This document shows, in pieces, positions 14,801-22,993 of a stretch of 64,000 nt of DNA. The stretch spans positions 62,001 to 126,000 of the forward strand of contig NZ_JQMV01000003.1 of the NCBI RefSeq assembly GCF_000744885.1, written 5' to 3'. The position numbers and the translations under genes were made by a program. The stretch is from Thermus amyloliquefaciens (lineage in GTDB: Bacteria > Deinococcota > Deinococci > Deinococcales > Thermaceae). The notes below the pieces were generated by a model. It worked only from the letters and a program-made list of their open reading frames with translations, ran no database searches and was not told where the DNA came from. The first letter of the stretch is position 1; every line of letters starts with the position of its first letter.

Positions 14801-16841
14801 GCGGCAGGATCGGCGGGCTCCTGCAGAGGCGGTGGAGTTTTTGCGCCGTCACGGCCTCTTGGGCCTTTCCGCCCGAGAAAAGCGCCTGCCTGAGGTGGTC
14901 TTTGCCCTGCCCCTCGAGGAGGTGGCCCGCCTCTTGGGGCGGCTTTGGGTGGGGGATGGTGGGGTGGACCCCAAGGGGCGGCTCATCCACTACGCCACCG
15001 CCTCGGAGGCCCTGGCCCGGGGGATCCAGCACCTCCTCCTGCGCCTGGGCTTGCAGAGCCGCTTGGTGGAGAAGCGCTTCCCCTACCGGGGGGGGCGGAA
15101 GGGATATGCCGTGTACCTGTTGGGGGGCCTCGAGGCCGCCCGTCGGTTTGCGGAAACCCTGGGGCCTTACCTACTGGGCAAGCGGAAGCGCGACCTCCAG
15201 GCCCTCCTTGCCTCTTGGGAGGGGGCGGGCCGCAGCACCAAGGATGTGCTCCCTATGGCCTTCTTACCCCTCGTGCGCCAGGCGGTGGCCGAGGCTTCGC
15301 CGGGAAAGGAGAGGGCTTTCTTGGAGGCCGCAGGCTTTGCCCAGGGCCTTTTACGCCCCGGGAAAGGGCGGAGGGGGTTTGCCCGAGCCACAGCAGAGCG
15401 CCTTGCGGCCCTCACCGGCAGCTTAGCCCTCTTGCGCTTGGTCCAGGCCGAGGTCTACTGGGACCGGGTAGAGGCCATAGAGCCCTTGGGGGTGGAGGAG
15501 GTCTTTGACCTCACCGTGGAAGGCACGCACACCTTCGTGGCAGAGGACTTGATCGTGCACAACTCCCACGCCGCCGCCTACAGCCTCCTCGCCTACCAGA
15601 CCGCCTACGTGAAGGCCCATTACCCGGTGGAGTTCATGGCCGCCCTCCTCACCGTGGAGCGCCACGATTCCGACAAGGTGGCGGAGTACATCCGCGATGC
15701 CCGGGCCATGGGCATCCCCGTCCTGCCCCCCGACATCAACCGCTCGGGCTTTGACTTCAAGGTGGTGGGGAGGGCTTCGCCTTTAGGCGAACACCGAGCT
15801 GCTTCGCCCTTGGGCGAACACCGGGAGGAGATCCTCTTTGGCCTTTCCGCGGTGAAGAACGTGGGGGAAAGCGCCGCCCAGGCCATCCTGGCGGAGAGGG
15901 AACGCCGGGGGCCTTTTAGGAGCCTGGGGGACTTCCTGAGGCGCCTGGACGAGAAGGTGGTGAACCGGCGCACCCTGGAGTCCCTCATCAAGGCGGGGGC
16001 TTTTGACGCCTTTGGGGATAGGGCCCGCCTTTTGGCCTCCTTAGACTCCCTCCTCCGGTGGGCCGCGGAAAGCCGGGAGCGGGAGCGGTCCGGCATGATG
16101 GGCCTCTTCGCCGAGGTGGAGGAGCCCCCCTTGGCGGAGGCTCCGCCCTTGGACGAGATCACCCGGCTTCGCTACGAGAAAGAGGCCCTGGGCATCTACG
16201 TTTCCGGCCACCCGGTGTTGCGCTACCCAGGCCTCAGGGAGGTGGCCAGCTGTCCTTTGGAGGAGCTTCCCCACTTCATCCAGGGCCTTCCCCCAAGGTC
16301 CAGGGTGCTCCTTGCGGGGGTGGTGGAGGAGGTGTCCCGCAAGCCCACCCGCAGCGGGGGCATGATGGGCCGCTTTACCCTTTCCGACGAGACGGGGGCC
16401 CTCGAGGTGGTGGTGTTCGGCCGGGCCTATGAGGGGGTTTCCCCCAAGCTCAGGGAGGACACCCCCCTCCTGGTCCTGGCGGAGGTGGAACGAGAGGAGG
16501 GGGGGCTTCGGGTGATCGCCCAGGCCGCCTGGACCCACGAGGAGGTGGCCGAGGCCCCCAAGGCCCTGGAGGTGGAGGTGGACCACGCCCTTCTGGACGA
16601 GGAGGGCGTGACCCAGCTCAAAAGCCTTCTGGACGAGTACCCAGGGACTCTGCCCCTCTATTTCAGGGTGCAGGGGCCTTTCGGGGAGGCCATCCTTTCC
16701 TTACGGGAAGCCCGGGTGGATGAAGGGATCTTGGAGGCCCTCCAGGCCGAGGGGTTCCGGGCCTACCTGGTGCCGGACCGGGAGGTCTTCTTGCAGGGGA
16801 ATGGCGGGGGCGGGTCCAAGGAGGAGGTGGTGCCTTTTTAA
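11844..16841 (+). CDS. dnaE: DNA polymerase III alpha subunit, interrupted by an intein
   Basis: The replicative polymerase, 1665 codons including a 425-codon intein; the spliced protein would be 1240 residues. The N-terminal PHP domain begins FAHLHQHTQFSLLDG. Catalytic aspartates lie in MPDIDTDFSD (D463, D465) and KMDFLG (D618), identical in numbering to the Taq enzyme. The intein sits after FANYGFNK at residues 816-1240 and the extein resumes with SHAAAYSLL. An extra tandem ASPLGEHR segment sits at about residues 1311-1328 before ILFGLSAVKNVG. The OB-fold and C-terminal region follow, ending EEVVPF. The toxin-antitoxin operon is divergent. Confidence 0.97.
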   Translation: MGSRLKFAHLHQHTQFSLLDGAAKLSDLLKWVKEVSPEDPALAITDHGNLFGAVEFYKKATSMGVKPILGYEAYVAAESRYDRKRGKGLDGGYFHLTLLAKDFRGYQNLVRLASRAYLEGFYEKPRIDREILREHAEGLIALSGCLGAEIPQFILQDRLDLAEARLNEYLSIFGDRFFIEIQNHGLPEQKKVNQVLKEFARKYGLGMVATNDGHYVRKEDARAHEVLLAIQSKSTLDDPDRWRFPCDEFYVKTPEEMRAMLPEEEWGDEPFDNTVEIARLCNVDLPIGDKMVYRIPRFPLPEGRTEAQYLMELTLKGLLDRYPDRITPAFYRELFRRLGKMAPHGDGKALAEALAQVEKEAWERLMAGLPPLEGVREWGAEAILHRALYELSVIERMGFPGYFLIVQDYINWAKEHGVSVGPGRGSAAGSLVAYAVGITNIDPLRFGLLFERFLNPERVSMPDIDTDFSDRKRDQVIQYVRERYGEDKVAQIGTFGSLASKAALKDVARVYGIPHKKAEELAKLIPVQFGKPKPLAEAIELVPELRAEMENDPKVREVLEVAMRLEGLNRHASVHAAGVVIAQEPLTDLVPLMRDQEGRPVTQYDMGAVEALGLLKMDFLGLRTLTFLDEAKKIVKESKGVELDYDRLPLDDPETFALLSRGETKGVFQLESGGMTNTVRGLRPRRLEDIIALLSLYRPGPLEHIPTYIRRHHGQEPVSYAEFPHAEKYLRPILEETYGIPVYQEQIMQIASQVAGYSLGEADLLRRAMGKKKVEEMQKHRERFVQGAKERGVPEEEANRLFDMLEAFANYGFNKCLPGRARVVDFRTGKPVPIEAIVRGEVQGVWVASLDEKTLRLVPKPVVAAFSSGKAQVYRLRTATGRVLEATANHPLYTPEGWRALGALAPGDFVALPRHLPYTPSASLQPHELDLLGYALSEGNLRHPSGFYLYTASEEELAAMQEVLAAFANTRVRIAWRRGVAHLYVGRQDRRAPAEAVEFLRRHGLLGLSAREKRLPEVVFALPLEEVARLLGRLWVGDGGVDPKGRLIHYATASEALARGIQHLLLRLGLQSRLVEKRFPYRGGRKGYAVYLLGGLEAARRFAETLGPYLLGKRKRDLQALLASWEGAGRSTKDVLPMAFLPLVRQAVAEASPGKERAFLEAAGFAQGLLRPGKGRRGFARATAERLAALTGSLALLRLVQAEVYWDRVEAIEPLGVEEVFDLTVEGTHTFVAEDLIVHNSHAAAYSLLAYQTAYVKAHYPVEFMAALLTVERHDSDKVAEYIRDARAMGIPVLPPDINRSGFDFKVVGRASPLGEHRAASPLGEHREEILFGLSAVKNVGESAAQAILAERERRGPFRSLGDFLRRLDEKVVNRRTLESLIKAGAFDAFGDRARLLASLDSLLRWAAESRERERSGMMGLFAEVEEPPLAEAPPLDEITRLRYEKEALGIYVSGHPVLRYPGLREVASCPLEELPHFIQGLPPRSRVLLAGVVEEVSRKPTRSGGMMGRFTLSDETGALEVVVFGRAYEGVSPKLREDTPLLVLAEVEREEGGLRVIAQAAWTHEEVAEAPKALEVEVDHALLDEEGVTQLKSLLDEYPGTLPLYFRVQGPFGEAILSLREARVDEGILEALQAEGFRAYLVPDREVFLQGNGGGGSKEEVVPF
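14289..15563 (+). mobile_element. DnaE intein with LAGLIDADG homing endonuclease
   Basis: A 425-residue in-frame intervening protein. Splicing residues are all present: Cys1 (CLPGRARVVD), the block B TxxH motif (ATANHPLYT), and block F ending FVAEDLIVHN with penultimate His and terminal Asn, followed by Ser+1. Two endonuclease motifs, LLGYALSEG (host residues 931-939) and LLGRLWVGDGG (1030-1040), keep acidic residues, so the homing enzyme looks intact. The insertion point is the conserved NK/SHAAAYSLL site of the polymerase. T. thermophilus DnaE inteins of similar size are known; the allele here has not been compared. Confidence 0.95.
15774..15827 (+). repeat. Tandem 27-bp in-frame repeat within dnaE
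   Basis: Two adjacent 27-bp units begin GCTTCGCC and contain GGCGAACACCG. Each encodes ASPLGEHR plus one residue (A or E). Each unit can fold as a small hairpin (TTCGCC against GGCGAA around a 3-nt loop). The remembered Taq/T. thermophilus DnaE runs from about DFLVQGRQ directly into ILFGLSAVKNVG, so this looks like a lineage-specific insertion between two strands. Confidence 0.8.
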
Positions 16842-16886
16842 GCCATGTTCAGGTCTAAAGTCTCAGAATGAGTTCCAATTGCCTTG

Positions 16887-16892
16887 TATACT
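16887..16892 (+). promoter_or_regulatory. -10 element (TATACT) for the DUF2726 gene
   Basis: TATACT lies 9 nt before the ATG at 16902 in the 60-nt gap after dnaE. Position relative to the start again suggests a leaderless mRNA. No convincing -35 hexamer is visible. Confidence 0.5.
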
Positions 16893-16901
16893 GACCTTGG
16901 C

Positions 16902-17411
16902 ATGGAGGTCCTTTTCTTCATCCTGGTTCTCCTGGGCCTGGCCATCTTGGCCCAGAGTCTTCTGGGAAGGAAGGGGGTTCCCGGGGCAGGGGAAACATTC
17001 CCCTACCGCCTTAAGGGTTCCGTCCTCACCCCCGCGGAGCGCTCCTTCCTTGGGGTTTTGGAGAGGGTTGTTCCGGAGGGAGTACGGGTGTGGCCCAAGG
17101 TGAGGCTGGTGGACTTCCTCCTCTTAGAGGCTGGGGGAAAGGACAGGCAGGCGGCTTTGAACCGGGTGGTAGCTAAACACGTGGACTTTCTCCTAGTGCG
17201 CGCCCAAGATGCCAAGCCCCTCCTGGCGATTGAGCTGGACGACCAAAGCCATCTTCGCCGGGACCGGCAGGAGCGGGATCGTTTCCTGGAGGCCTTGTTC
17301 CAGCAGGTGGGCCTGCCTTTGATACGGGTGCGGGTGAAGGAGGGGTATTCCCTGGAGGAGATTAGGCGCCTTGTGGGAGCCCACCTCAAGAAGGTGGAGG
17401 GAGCCAAATAA
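16902..17411 (+). CDS. Membrane-anchored DUF2726 protein, restriction-endonuclease-like fold
   Basis: 169 residues. One N-terminal membrane helix (EVLFFILVLLGLAILAQSLL) is followed by a cytoplasmic domain: LTPAERSFLGVLERVV, then HVDFLLVRAQDAKPLLAIELDDQSH, RDRFLEALFQQVGLPLIRVRV. The D...IELDDxSH...R pattern is that of DUF2726, which is related to the PD-(D/E)XK nuclease fold; function is unknown. ATG 16902 places the helix at the start; TTG 16884 is in frame but would precede the promoter's likely start site. The gene ends at its own hairpin terminator. Confidence 0.8.
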   Translation: MEVLFFILVLLGLAILAQSLLGRKGVPGAGETFPYRLKGSVLTPAERSFLGVLERVVPEGVRVWPKVRLVDFLLLEAGGKDRQAALNRVVAKHVDFLLVRAQDAKPLLAIELDDQSHLRRDRQERDRFLEALFQQVGLPLIRVRVKEGYSLEEIRRLVGAHLKKVEGAK

Positions 17412-17441
17412 AGGAGGTTGGGCTTAGGCCCAACCTCCTTT
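17410..17441 (+). terminator. Terminator hairpin after the DUF2726 gene
   Basis: A perfect 14-bp stem (AAAGGAGGTTGGGC and its complement) around a TTAG loop begins at the stop codon and ends with TTT. It is nearly symmetrical and could also stop transcription arriving from groEL. Confidence 0.85.
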
Positions 17442-17457
17442 GCCCCTTTGCCGGGGC

Positions 17458-17484
17458 CCCCAACCTGGCGAAGCCAGGTTGGGG
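17458..17484 (-). terminator. Terminator hairpin after groEL
   Basis: A perfect 12-bp GC-rich stem (CCCCAACCTGGC with its complement) closed by a three-base loop lies 5 nt beyond the groEL stop. No U-run follows on the minus strand, but the adjacent second hairpin at 17410-17441 reinforces it. Confidence 0.7.
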
Positions 17485-17489
17485 TGGCC

Positions 17490-19124
<1,635 letters not shown>

Positions 19125-19134
19125 TCACCTCCCT

Positions 19135-19440
19135 TTACTGCAGAACCGCCAGAAGGTCGCGCTCGGAGAGGATCACGTACTCCTCGCCGTCAATCTCGAT
19201 CTCGGTGCCGCCGTACTTGGCGAAGACCACGATGTCCCCCTCCTTGACCTCGAGGGGCACCTTCTGCCCGTTCTCCAAGACGCGGCCCGAGCCCACCGCG
19301 ATCACCTTGCCCTTCTGGGGCTTTTCCTTGGCGGTGTCGGGGAGCACGATGCCACCCTTGGTCTTGGGCTCCTCTTCAATCCGCTTCACCACAACCCGGT
19401 CGCCTAGGGGCTTGATCACGGTCTTCACCTCCGCAGCCAT
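19135..19440 (-). CDS. groS: Co-chaperonin GroES (Hsp10)
   Basis: 101 residues from ATG 19440 ([20 protein letters not shown]), matching the T. thermophilus protein almost completely as remembered. The mobile loop KTKGGIVLP contacts GroEL, and [18 protein letters not shown] forms the base of the dome. An upstream in-frame ATG at 19446 would add two residues. First gene of the groESL operon; a Shine-Dalgarno sequence GGAGGG precedes it. Confidence 0.97.
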   Translation of the reverse strand: MAAEVKTVIKPLGDRVVVKRIEEEPKTKGGIVLPDTAKEKPQKGKVIAVGSGRVLENGQKVPLEVKEGDIVVFAKYGGTEIEIDGEEYVILSERDLLAVLQ

Positions 19441-19453
19441 ATCCACTCCCTCC

Positions 19454-19482
19454 TTTGACGCTCAAAGGGCGAGAGTGTCAAA
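19454..19482 (-). promoter_or_regulatory. CIRCE-like HrcA operator upstream of groES
   Basis: Inverted arms TTTGACACTC and GAGCGTCAAA are separated by exactly 9 nt, the CIRCE architecture (consensus TTAGCACTC-N9-GAGTGCTAA). The arms differ from each other at one position and from the consensus in the outer bases. It lies between the promoter and the start codon, where HrcA binding would block groESL transcription until heat shock. Confidence 0.85.
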
Positions 19483-19491
19483 CCAAAGGTC

Positions 19492-19520
19492 ATTATTCTA
19501 CCCCCTTACCCCTTTGTCAA
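19492..19520 (-). promoter_or_regulatory. groESL promoter
   Basis: On the minus strand TTGACA (19515-19520) is followed after 17 bp by AATAAT (19492-19497). It is a near-consensus housekeeping sigma promoter. The operator follows about 10 nt downstream. Confidence 0.75.
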
Positions 19521-19538
19521 GGGGGTTGAGGGAGGTCG

Positions 19539-20615
19539 TTATAGGGTGGGGGCCTGGTGCCCGCGCACTACCCTGAGCTCCAGGCCGTGGGCGAGAAGGA
19601 GGCCCTGCAAGGCCAGGGCCCGGGCCAGCCCCGGGGGGGCTCCAAAGATGGGGCGGCCCTTTTCCCCGGGGTAGAGGAAGTAGCCTTCGGGTAGGAGGAG
19701 GAGCACCCCCTGCCGGGCCCGCGCCGCGCCCCGAAGGGCGGCCCGCAGGAAGGCTTCCTCCGCTGCCTGGCTCACCAGGAGGTAGGTGCTTCCCGGCGGG
19801 GCGGGTGGGGGGAGGGCGGGGGAGGGGGTGGGGGCAAGCCGGGCGAGGAGGGCCAGGGCCCGCTCCAGGTGGGCCTTGCCCCGGCCCAAGGGGAGGACCT
19901 CCCCTGCGGAGAGGCCGTAGCGCTCTCCCCGTCTTTCCGCTTTCAGGAGGAGCCAGGCGGCGAGGCTCGCTGCGTGGTCCAGGTAGCTGGGGTGGAGGGC
20001 CTGGGTGTCCAGGTGAAGAAAGAGGCTTCCCAGGAGGCTTTTCTCCACCTCCCGCACCAGGGGCTGCCCCTGGCGGAGGCTGGCCTTCTTGGCCAGGAGG
20101 CGCAGGGAGTCCCCGGGCCGGTAGGGGCGGAGGCCTTTGGCCTCGAGGGGATCGGGGAGGCCGAAGGGCATGGGCCTGCCCTCCAGGAAGAAGCTGGGGA
20201 CGGGGGTGTAGGGGGGTAAGGGCCGCAAGGGGGGGTAGACCAGGACCTTCCCCGCTTCCAGAAGGAGGAGGCGCTCCCCTAGCCCCAGGGGGCTCTGGAG
20301 GTGGAGGCCTAGGCGCACCGGGTGCTCCCCCCGTCTGCGGTAGCGGTGGGGGAGGGGGAGGGAAAGCCGGGTTCTCCCCCAGGCCACCCCGGAAACGCCC
20401 CGGGACTCGAGGCCCAGGGGGGCCGAGGGCAGGCTTTCCAGCCGGAAGAGGACGGGCAAGGGGCAAACGAGCTCCACCTCGGTCCTTCCCTCGCCCCCTT
20501 GCCCAGGGAAGCCCGGGCGAAGCCCCCCCAGCTCCGCCTGGGCCCGGGCCAGCCAGGGTGCCCGGTAAAGGGCCAGGAGGAGGGCAAGCCCCAGGAGAGC
20601 CAAGAGGCTTTCCAT
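19539..20615 (-). CDS. DUF58 family protein
   Basis: 358 residues with one N-terminal hydrophobic segment (LLALLGLALLLALY). The DUF58 signature region reads EAKGLRPYRPGDSLRLLAKKASLRQGQPLVREVE, equivalent to the usual RxYxxGDxxxxIxW motif, followed by a von Willebrand A-like domain that here lacks an obvious full MIDAS motif. DUF58 proteins are typically encoded next to MoxR ATPases and are thought to be their partners or clients. It is the last gene of the operon and starts one base after the MoxR stop. Confidence 0.85.
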   Translation of the reverse strand: MESLLALLGLALLLALYRAPWLARAQAELGGLRPGFPGQGGEGRTEVELVCPLPVLFRLESLPSAPLGLESRGVSGVAWGRTRLSLPLPHRYRRRGEHPVRLGLHLQSPLGLGERLLLLEAGKVLVYPPLRPLPPYTPVPSFFLEGRPMPFGLPDPLEAKGLRPYRPGDSLRLLAKKASLRQGQPLVREVEKSLLGSLFLHLDTQALHPSYLDHAASLAAWLLLKAERRGERYGLSAGEVLPLGRGKAHLERALALLARLAPTPSPALPPPAPPGSTYLLVSQAAEEAFLRAALRGAARARQGVLLLLPEGYFLYPGEKGRPIFGAPPGLARALALQGLLLAHGLELRVVRGHQAPTL

Positions 20616-20616
20616 G

Positions 20617-21531
20617 CTAGGCCCGTTCCACCGGGGTGGGAACAGCCTTGAGGGCTTCCGCCACCAGCCCCTCCGGGCTCGCCCCGGAAAGCTCCGCCTC
20701 CAGCCTCAGGAGAAGGCGGTGGGGAATGGCCGCCCGGAAGGCCCGCTTGACGTCCTCGGGGATGACGAAGGGGCGCCCCTCCAGGAGGGCCAGGGCCTGG
20801 GCCAGGCGCTCCACCTGCAAAAGGGCCCTGGGGGAGGGCCCAAGCCGCAGCTCCTCCCGGCTCCTTAGCCAGGCGGAGAGGGAGAGGAGGTAGTCCAAAA
20901 GCTCCTCGGAAACCTGCACCCGCCGCACCTCTTTCCGCAGGGCCAAAAGCTCCTCGGGTCCGGTGACGGCCTCGAGGCCCGAAAGGGGCTCCCGCTCCTT
21001 TAGGGCCTGGAGCAGGGCCTTCTCGTCGGGGTAGCCCAGGGAGAGCCGGGCGGTAAAGCGGTCCCGCTGGGCCACGGGCAGGGGGTAGGTGCCCTCCTCC
21101 TCCACCGGGTTTTGCGTGGCTAGGACGAAGAAGGGCTCGGGCAGGGGATGGGTCTTCCCCTCCAGGGTCACCTGGCCTTCTCCCATGGCCTCGAGGAGGG
21201 CGGACTGGGTGCGTGGGGTGGCCCGGTTCAGCTCGTCCACCAGGAGGACCTGGGCGAAGATGGGGCCCTCCTGCCACACCAAGCTCCCTTCCCGGTAGAG
21301 GTAGACCCCGGTGAGGTCCTGAGGCAGGAGGTCGGGGGTCATCTGGATGCGGCTAAAGGAAAGGCCTAGGACCCGGGCTAAGGCCTTGGCGAAGGTGGTC
21401 TTCCCCGTGCCGGGCACGTCCTCCAGAAGAAGGTGTCCCCCGGAGAGCAGGGTGGCCAGGGAAAGCCTTAGGGTTTCCTCCCTCAGGAGGACCCGGCCCG
21501 AAAGAGCCCCTTGGATGCGTCTGAGGAACAT
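20617..21531 (-). CDS. MoxR family AAA+ ATPase
   Basis: 304 residues. Walker A is EDVPGTGKTTFAKALA, Walker B LLVDELNRATPRTQSALLEAM and sensor 1 VLATQNPVEEEGTYPLPVAQRDRF, all typical of MoxR AAA+ proteins. MoxR ATPases act as chaperone-like remodelers with a VWA or DUF58 partner, which follows directly. The start overlaps the end of the DUF4129 gene by 49 nt. The client of this system is unknown. Confidence 0.93.
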   Translation of the reverse strand: MFLRRIQGALSGRVLLREETLRLSLATLLSGGHLLLEDVPGTGKTTFAKALARVLGLSFSRIQMTPDLLPQDLTGVYLYREGSLVWQEGPIFAQVLLVDELNRATPRTQSALLEAMGEGQVTLEGKTHPLPEPFFVLATQNPVEEEGTYPLPVAQRDRFTARLSLGYPDEKALLQALKEREPLSGLEAVTGPEELLALRKEVRRVQVSEELLDYLLSLSAWLRSREELRLGPSPRALLQVERLAQALALLEGRPFVIPEDVKRAFRAAIPHRLLLRLEAELSGASPEGLVAEALKAVPTPVERA

Positions 21532-22814
21532 AGCCTAAGGATATCCTTCAAGAAAACTTCCGCCCGTTCCGCTTCCTTCTCCCCGGTCCCTCCCCCGTAG
21601 CGCACGGGCAGGTAAAGCCGGGTGAGTTCCGAAAGGGGCTCCCTTAATCCTGGGAGCAAAGGGGAAACCCTCTCCAGGTATTCCAAGGGTCCCTCGGAGG
21701 CCAGGCGGGGAAGGCCCAGGGCCTTTATGGCCTTCAGGGCCTGGGAATAGGCTCGCCGCACCCGGTCTTGGGGGAGGGTTTCTTGGAAGCGCTTGGAGCT
21801 ACTGGCCGGTATGCCCTGGGCGGCCTCCTGCTCTTCCCAGCCACGGTGGCGCCAAACCAGGAAGGCTAGAAGGGAGAGAAGCCCCAGGGTGAAAAGGGCG
21901 GAAAGCCCCGCCAGGGCTATGCCCACCTCGCCTAGCCGCCTGGGTCCCGGTACGGCTTCTTTTGGGCCCCCCTCTTGGGAAGGGGTGGGCATGGGGGCTG
22001 AGGGGGTGGTTCCCCATGCGCTTTCCCCACCCCCAAGAGTACCCAGGTAGAGGAGGAAAAGGACCCCGGCCAAAAGGGCCAGCAAGAGGGGCAAAAGGTG
22101 AAGCCCCCGGTAGGGAAGCCTTTCCCCCCGGCCCAAAAGGGGCAGAAGCGCCAGGAGGAGAAGAAGGAGGGCCAGGGGCTGGGCATGGGCCAAGGCCCGG
22201 TTGAGGAAGGCCACCCAGGGGGAAAACCCCTCCATGGGAGCCTGGTACATTCCTTCCTCTCCGGACTGGGGTTTCGCTGCCGGGGAAGCCTGAAGGCTAG
22301 GGGGAGTCAAGCTGGGTAGGGGAAGGGCGGGAAGGCGGAGGGGAAGAAAGGCCAGGCTTGCCAGCAGGAGGCCCAGGATCCCTGGGATCCATAGGGTGGA
22401 GGGGGGAGTCCAAAACCGTTCCCCCCGTTCTCGGGCTCGCCTATGGGCTCCCGCCAGGAGGTTGAACCCGTGAAGAAGCCCTAGAAGGAACAGGCCGAGC
22501 GGACCCAGCCCAAGAGCTATAGGCAGGAGGAGGAGGCTTGAAAGGGGCCGTTTTTGAGCGGCAAGGAAAAGGCCATAGAGCAAAAGGAGCCCAGAGGTCA
22601 AGGCCCACTCAGGAAGCCAGGAGGGGAAGGCTAGAGCCAGGGCGCGAAACAGGCCGGGAAGAAAGGCCAACCATAGGAAGCCCTGGGGGTAAAAGGCCTT
22701 GCCCCAGTGGAGGAGGCCTACCCCCAAGACCAGAGAAAGCCCTAACCCTGGCGCAACGCCCACAAGGAGGGAAGCACCCACCAAGGGCACGATGAGGGCA
22801 GGGGCCGAACCCAT
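21483..22814 (-). CDS. DUF4129-type multi-pass membrane protein
   Basis: 443 residues with about seven membrane segments in the first 330 residues, including a long extracytoplasmic Pro/Ser-rich loop (about residues 170-215). The soluble C-terminus has RVRRAYSQALKAIKALGLPRLASEGPLEYLERV...LTRLYLPVRYGG, the DUF4129 pattern seen next to DUF58/MoxR and transglutaminase-like genes. No transglutaminase catalytic triad is visible. The ATG is 6 nt after the stop of a 43-residue peptide gene on the same strand. Confidence 0.75.
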   Translation of the reverse strand: MGSAPALIVPLVGASLLVGVAPGLGLSLVLGVGLLHWGKAFYPQGFLWLAFLPGLFRALALAFPSWLPEWALTSGLLLLYGLFLAAQKRPLSSLLLLPIALGLGPLGLFLLGLLHGFNLLAGAHRRARERGERFWTPPSTLWIPGILGLLLASLAFLPLRLPALPLPSLTPPSLQASPAAKPQSGEEGMYQAPMEGFSPWVAFLNRALAHAQPLALLLLLLALLPLLGRGERLPYRGLHLLPLLLALLAGVLFLLYLGTLGGGESAWGTTPSAPMPTPSQEGGPKEAVPGPRRLGEVGIALAGLSALFTLGLLSLLAFLVWRHRGWEEQEAAQGIPASSSKRFQETLPQDRVRRAYSQALKAIKALGLPRLASEGPLEYLERVSPLLPGLREPLSELTRLYLPVRYGGGTGEKEAERAEVFLKDILRLCSSDASKGLFRAGSS

Positions 22815-22820
22815 CCTTGG

Positions 22821-22952
22821 CTACAGGGGCATGTAAGGGCAGTCCTTCACATCCAACCCACAACCCGAGGGGGAAGAGCGTTGGGTTATGCTTTCTGCGG
22901 GTAAAAGGCCCAGAGCCGAGGCGAGAAACCCTATCAGGAGAACTTTCCGCAC
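22821..22952 (-). CDS. 43-residue exported peptide at the head of the MoxR operon
   Basis: A small frame from GTG: V-RKVLLIGFLASALGLLPA, a classical signal peptide, followed by about 24 residues ending SGCGLDVKDCPYMPL with two cysteines that could pair. It lies 7 nt after a TACAAT hexamer (leaderless) and 6 nt before the DUF4129 gene, so it is the first gene of the DUF4129-MoxR-DUF58 operon. I recognise no family. Support comes from the signal peptide, promoter and spacing; expression is unproven. Confidence 0.6.
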   Translation of the reverse strand: MRKVLLIGFLASALGLLPAESITQRSSPSGCGLDVKDCPYMPL

Positions 22953-22959
22953 GTTAAAA

Positions 22960-22965
22960 ATTGTA
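22960..22965 (-). promoter_or_regulatory. -10 element (TACAAT) for the MoxR operon
   Basis: Reads TACAAT on the minus strand and ends 7 nt before the GTG at 22952. This is the only promoter-like element between the rRNA methyltransferase gene and the DUF4129 gene. Confidence 0.5.
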
Positions 22966-22993
22966 TCTGATCCTTGAAGCGCCCGAATGTGAC

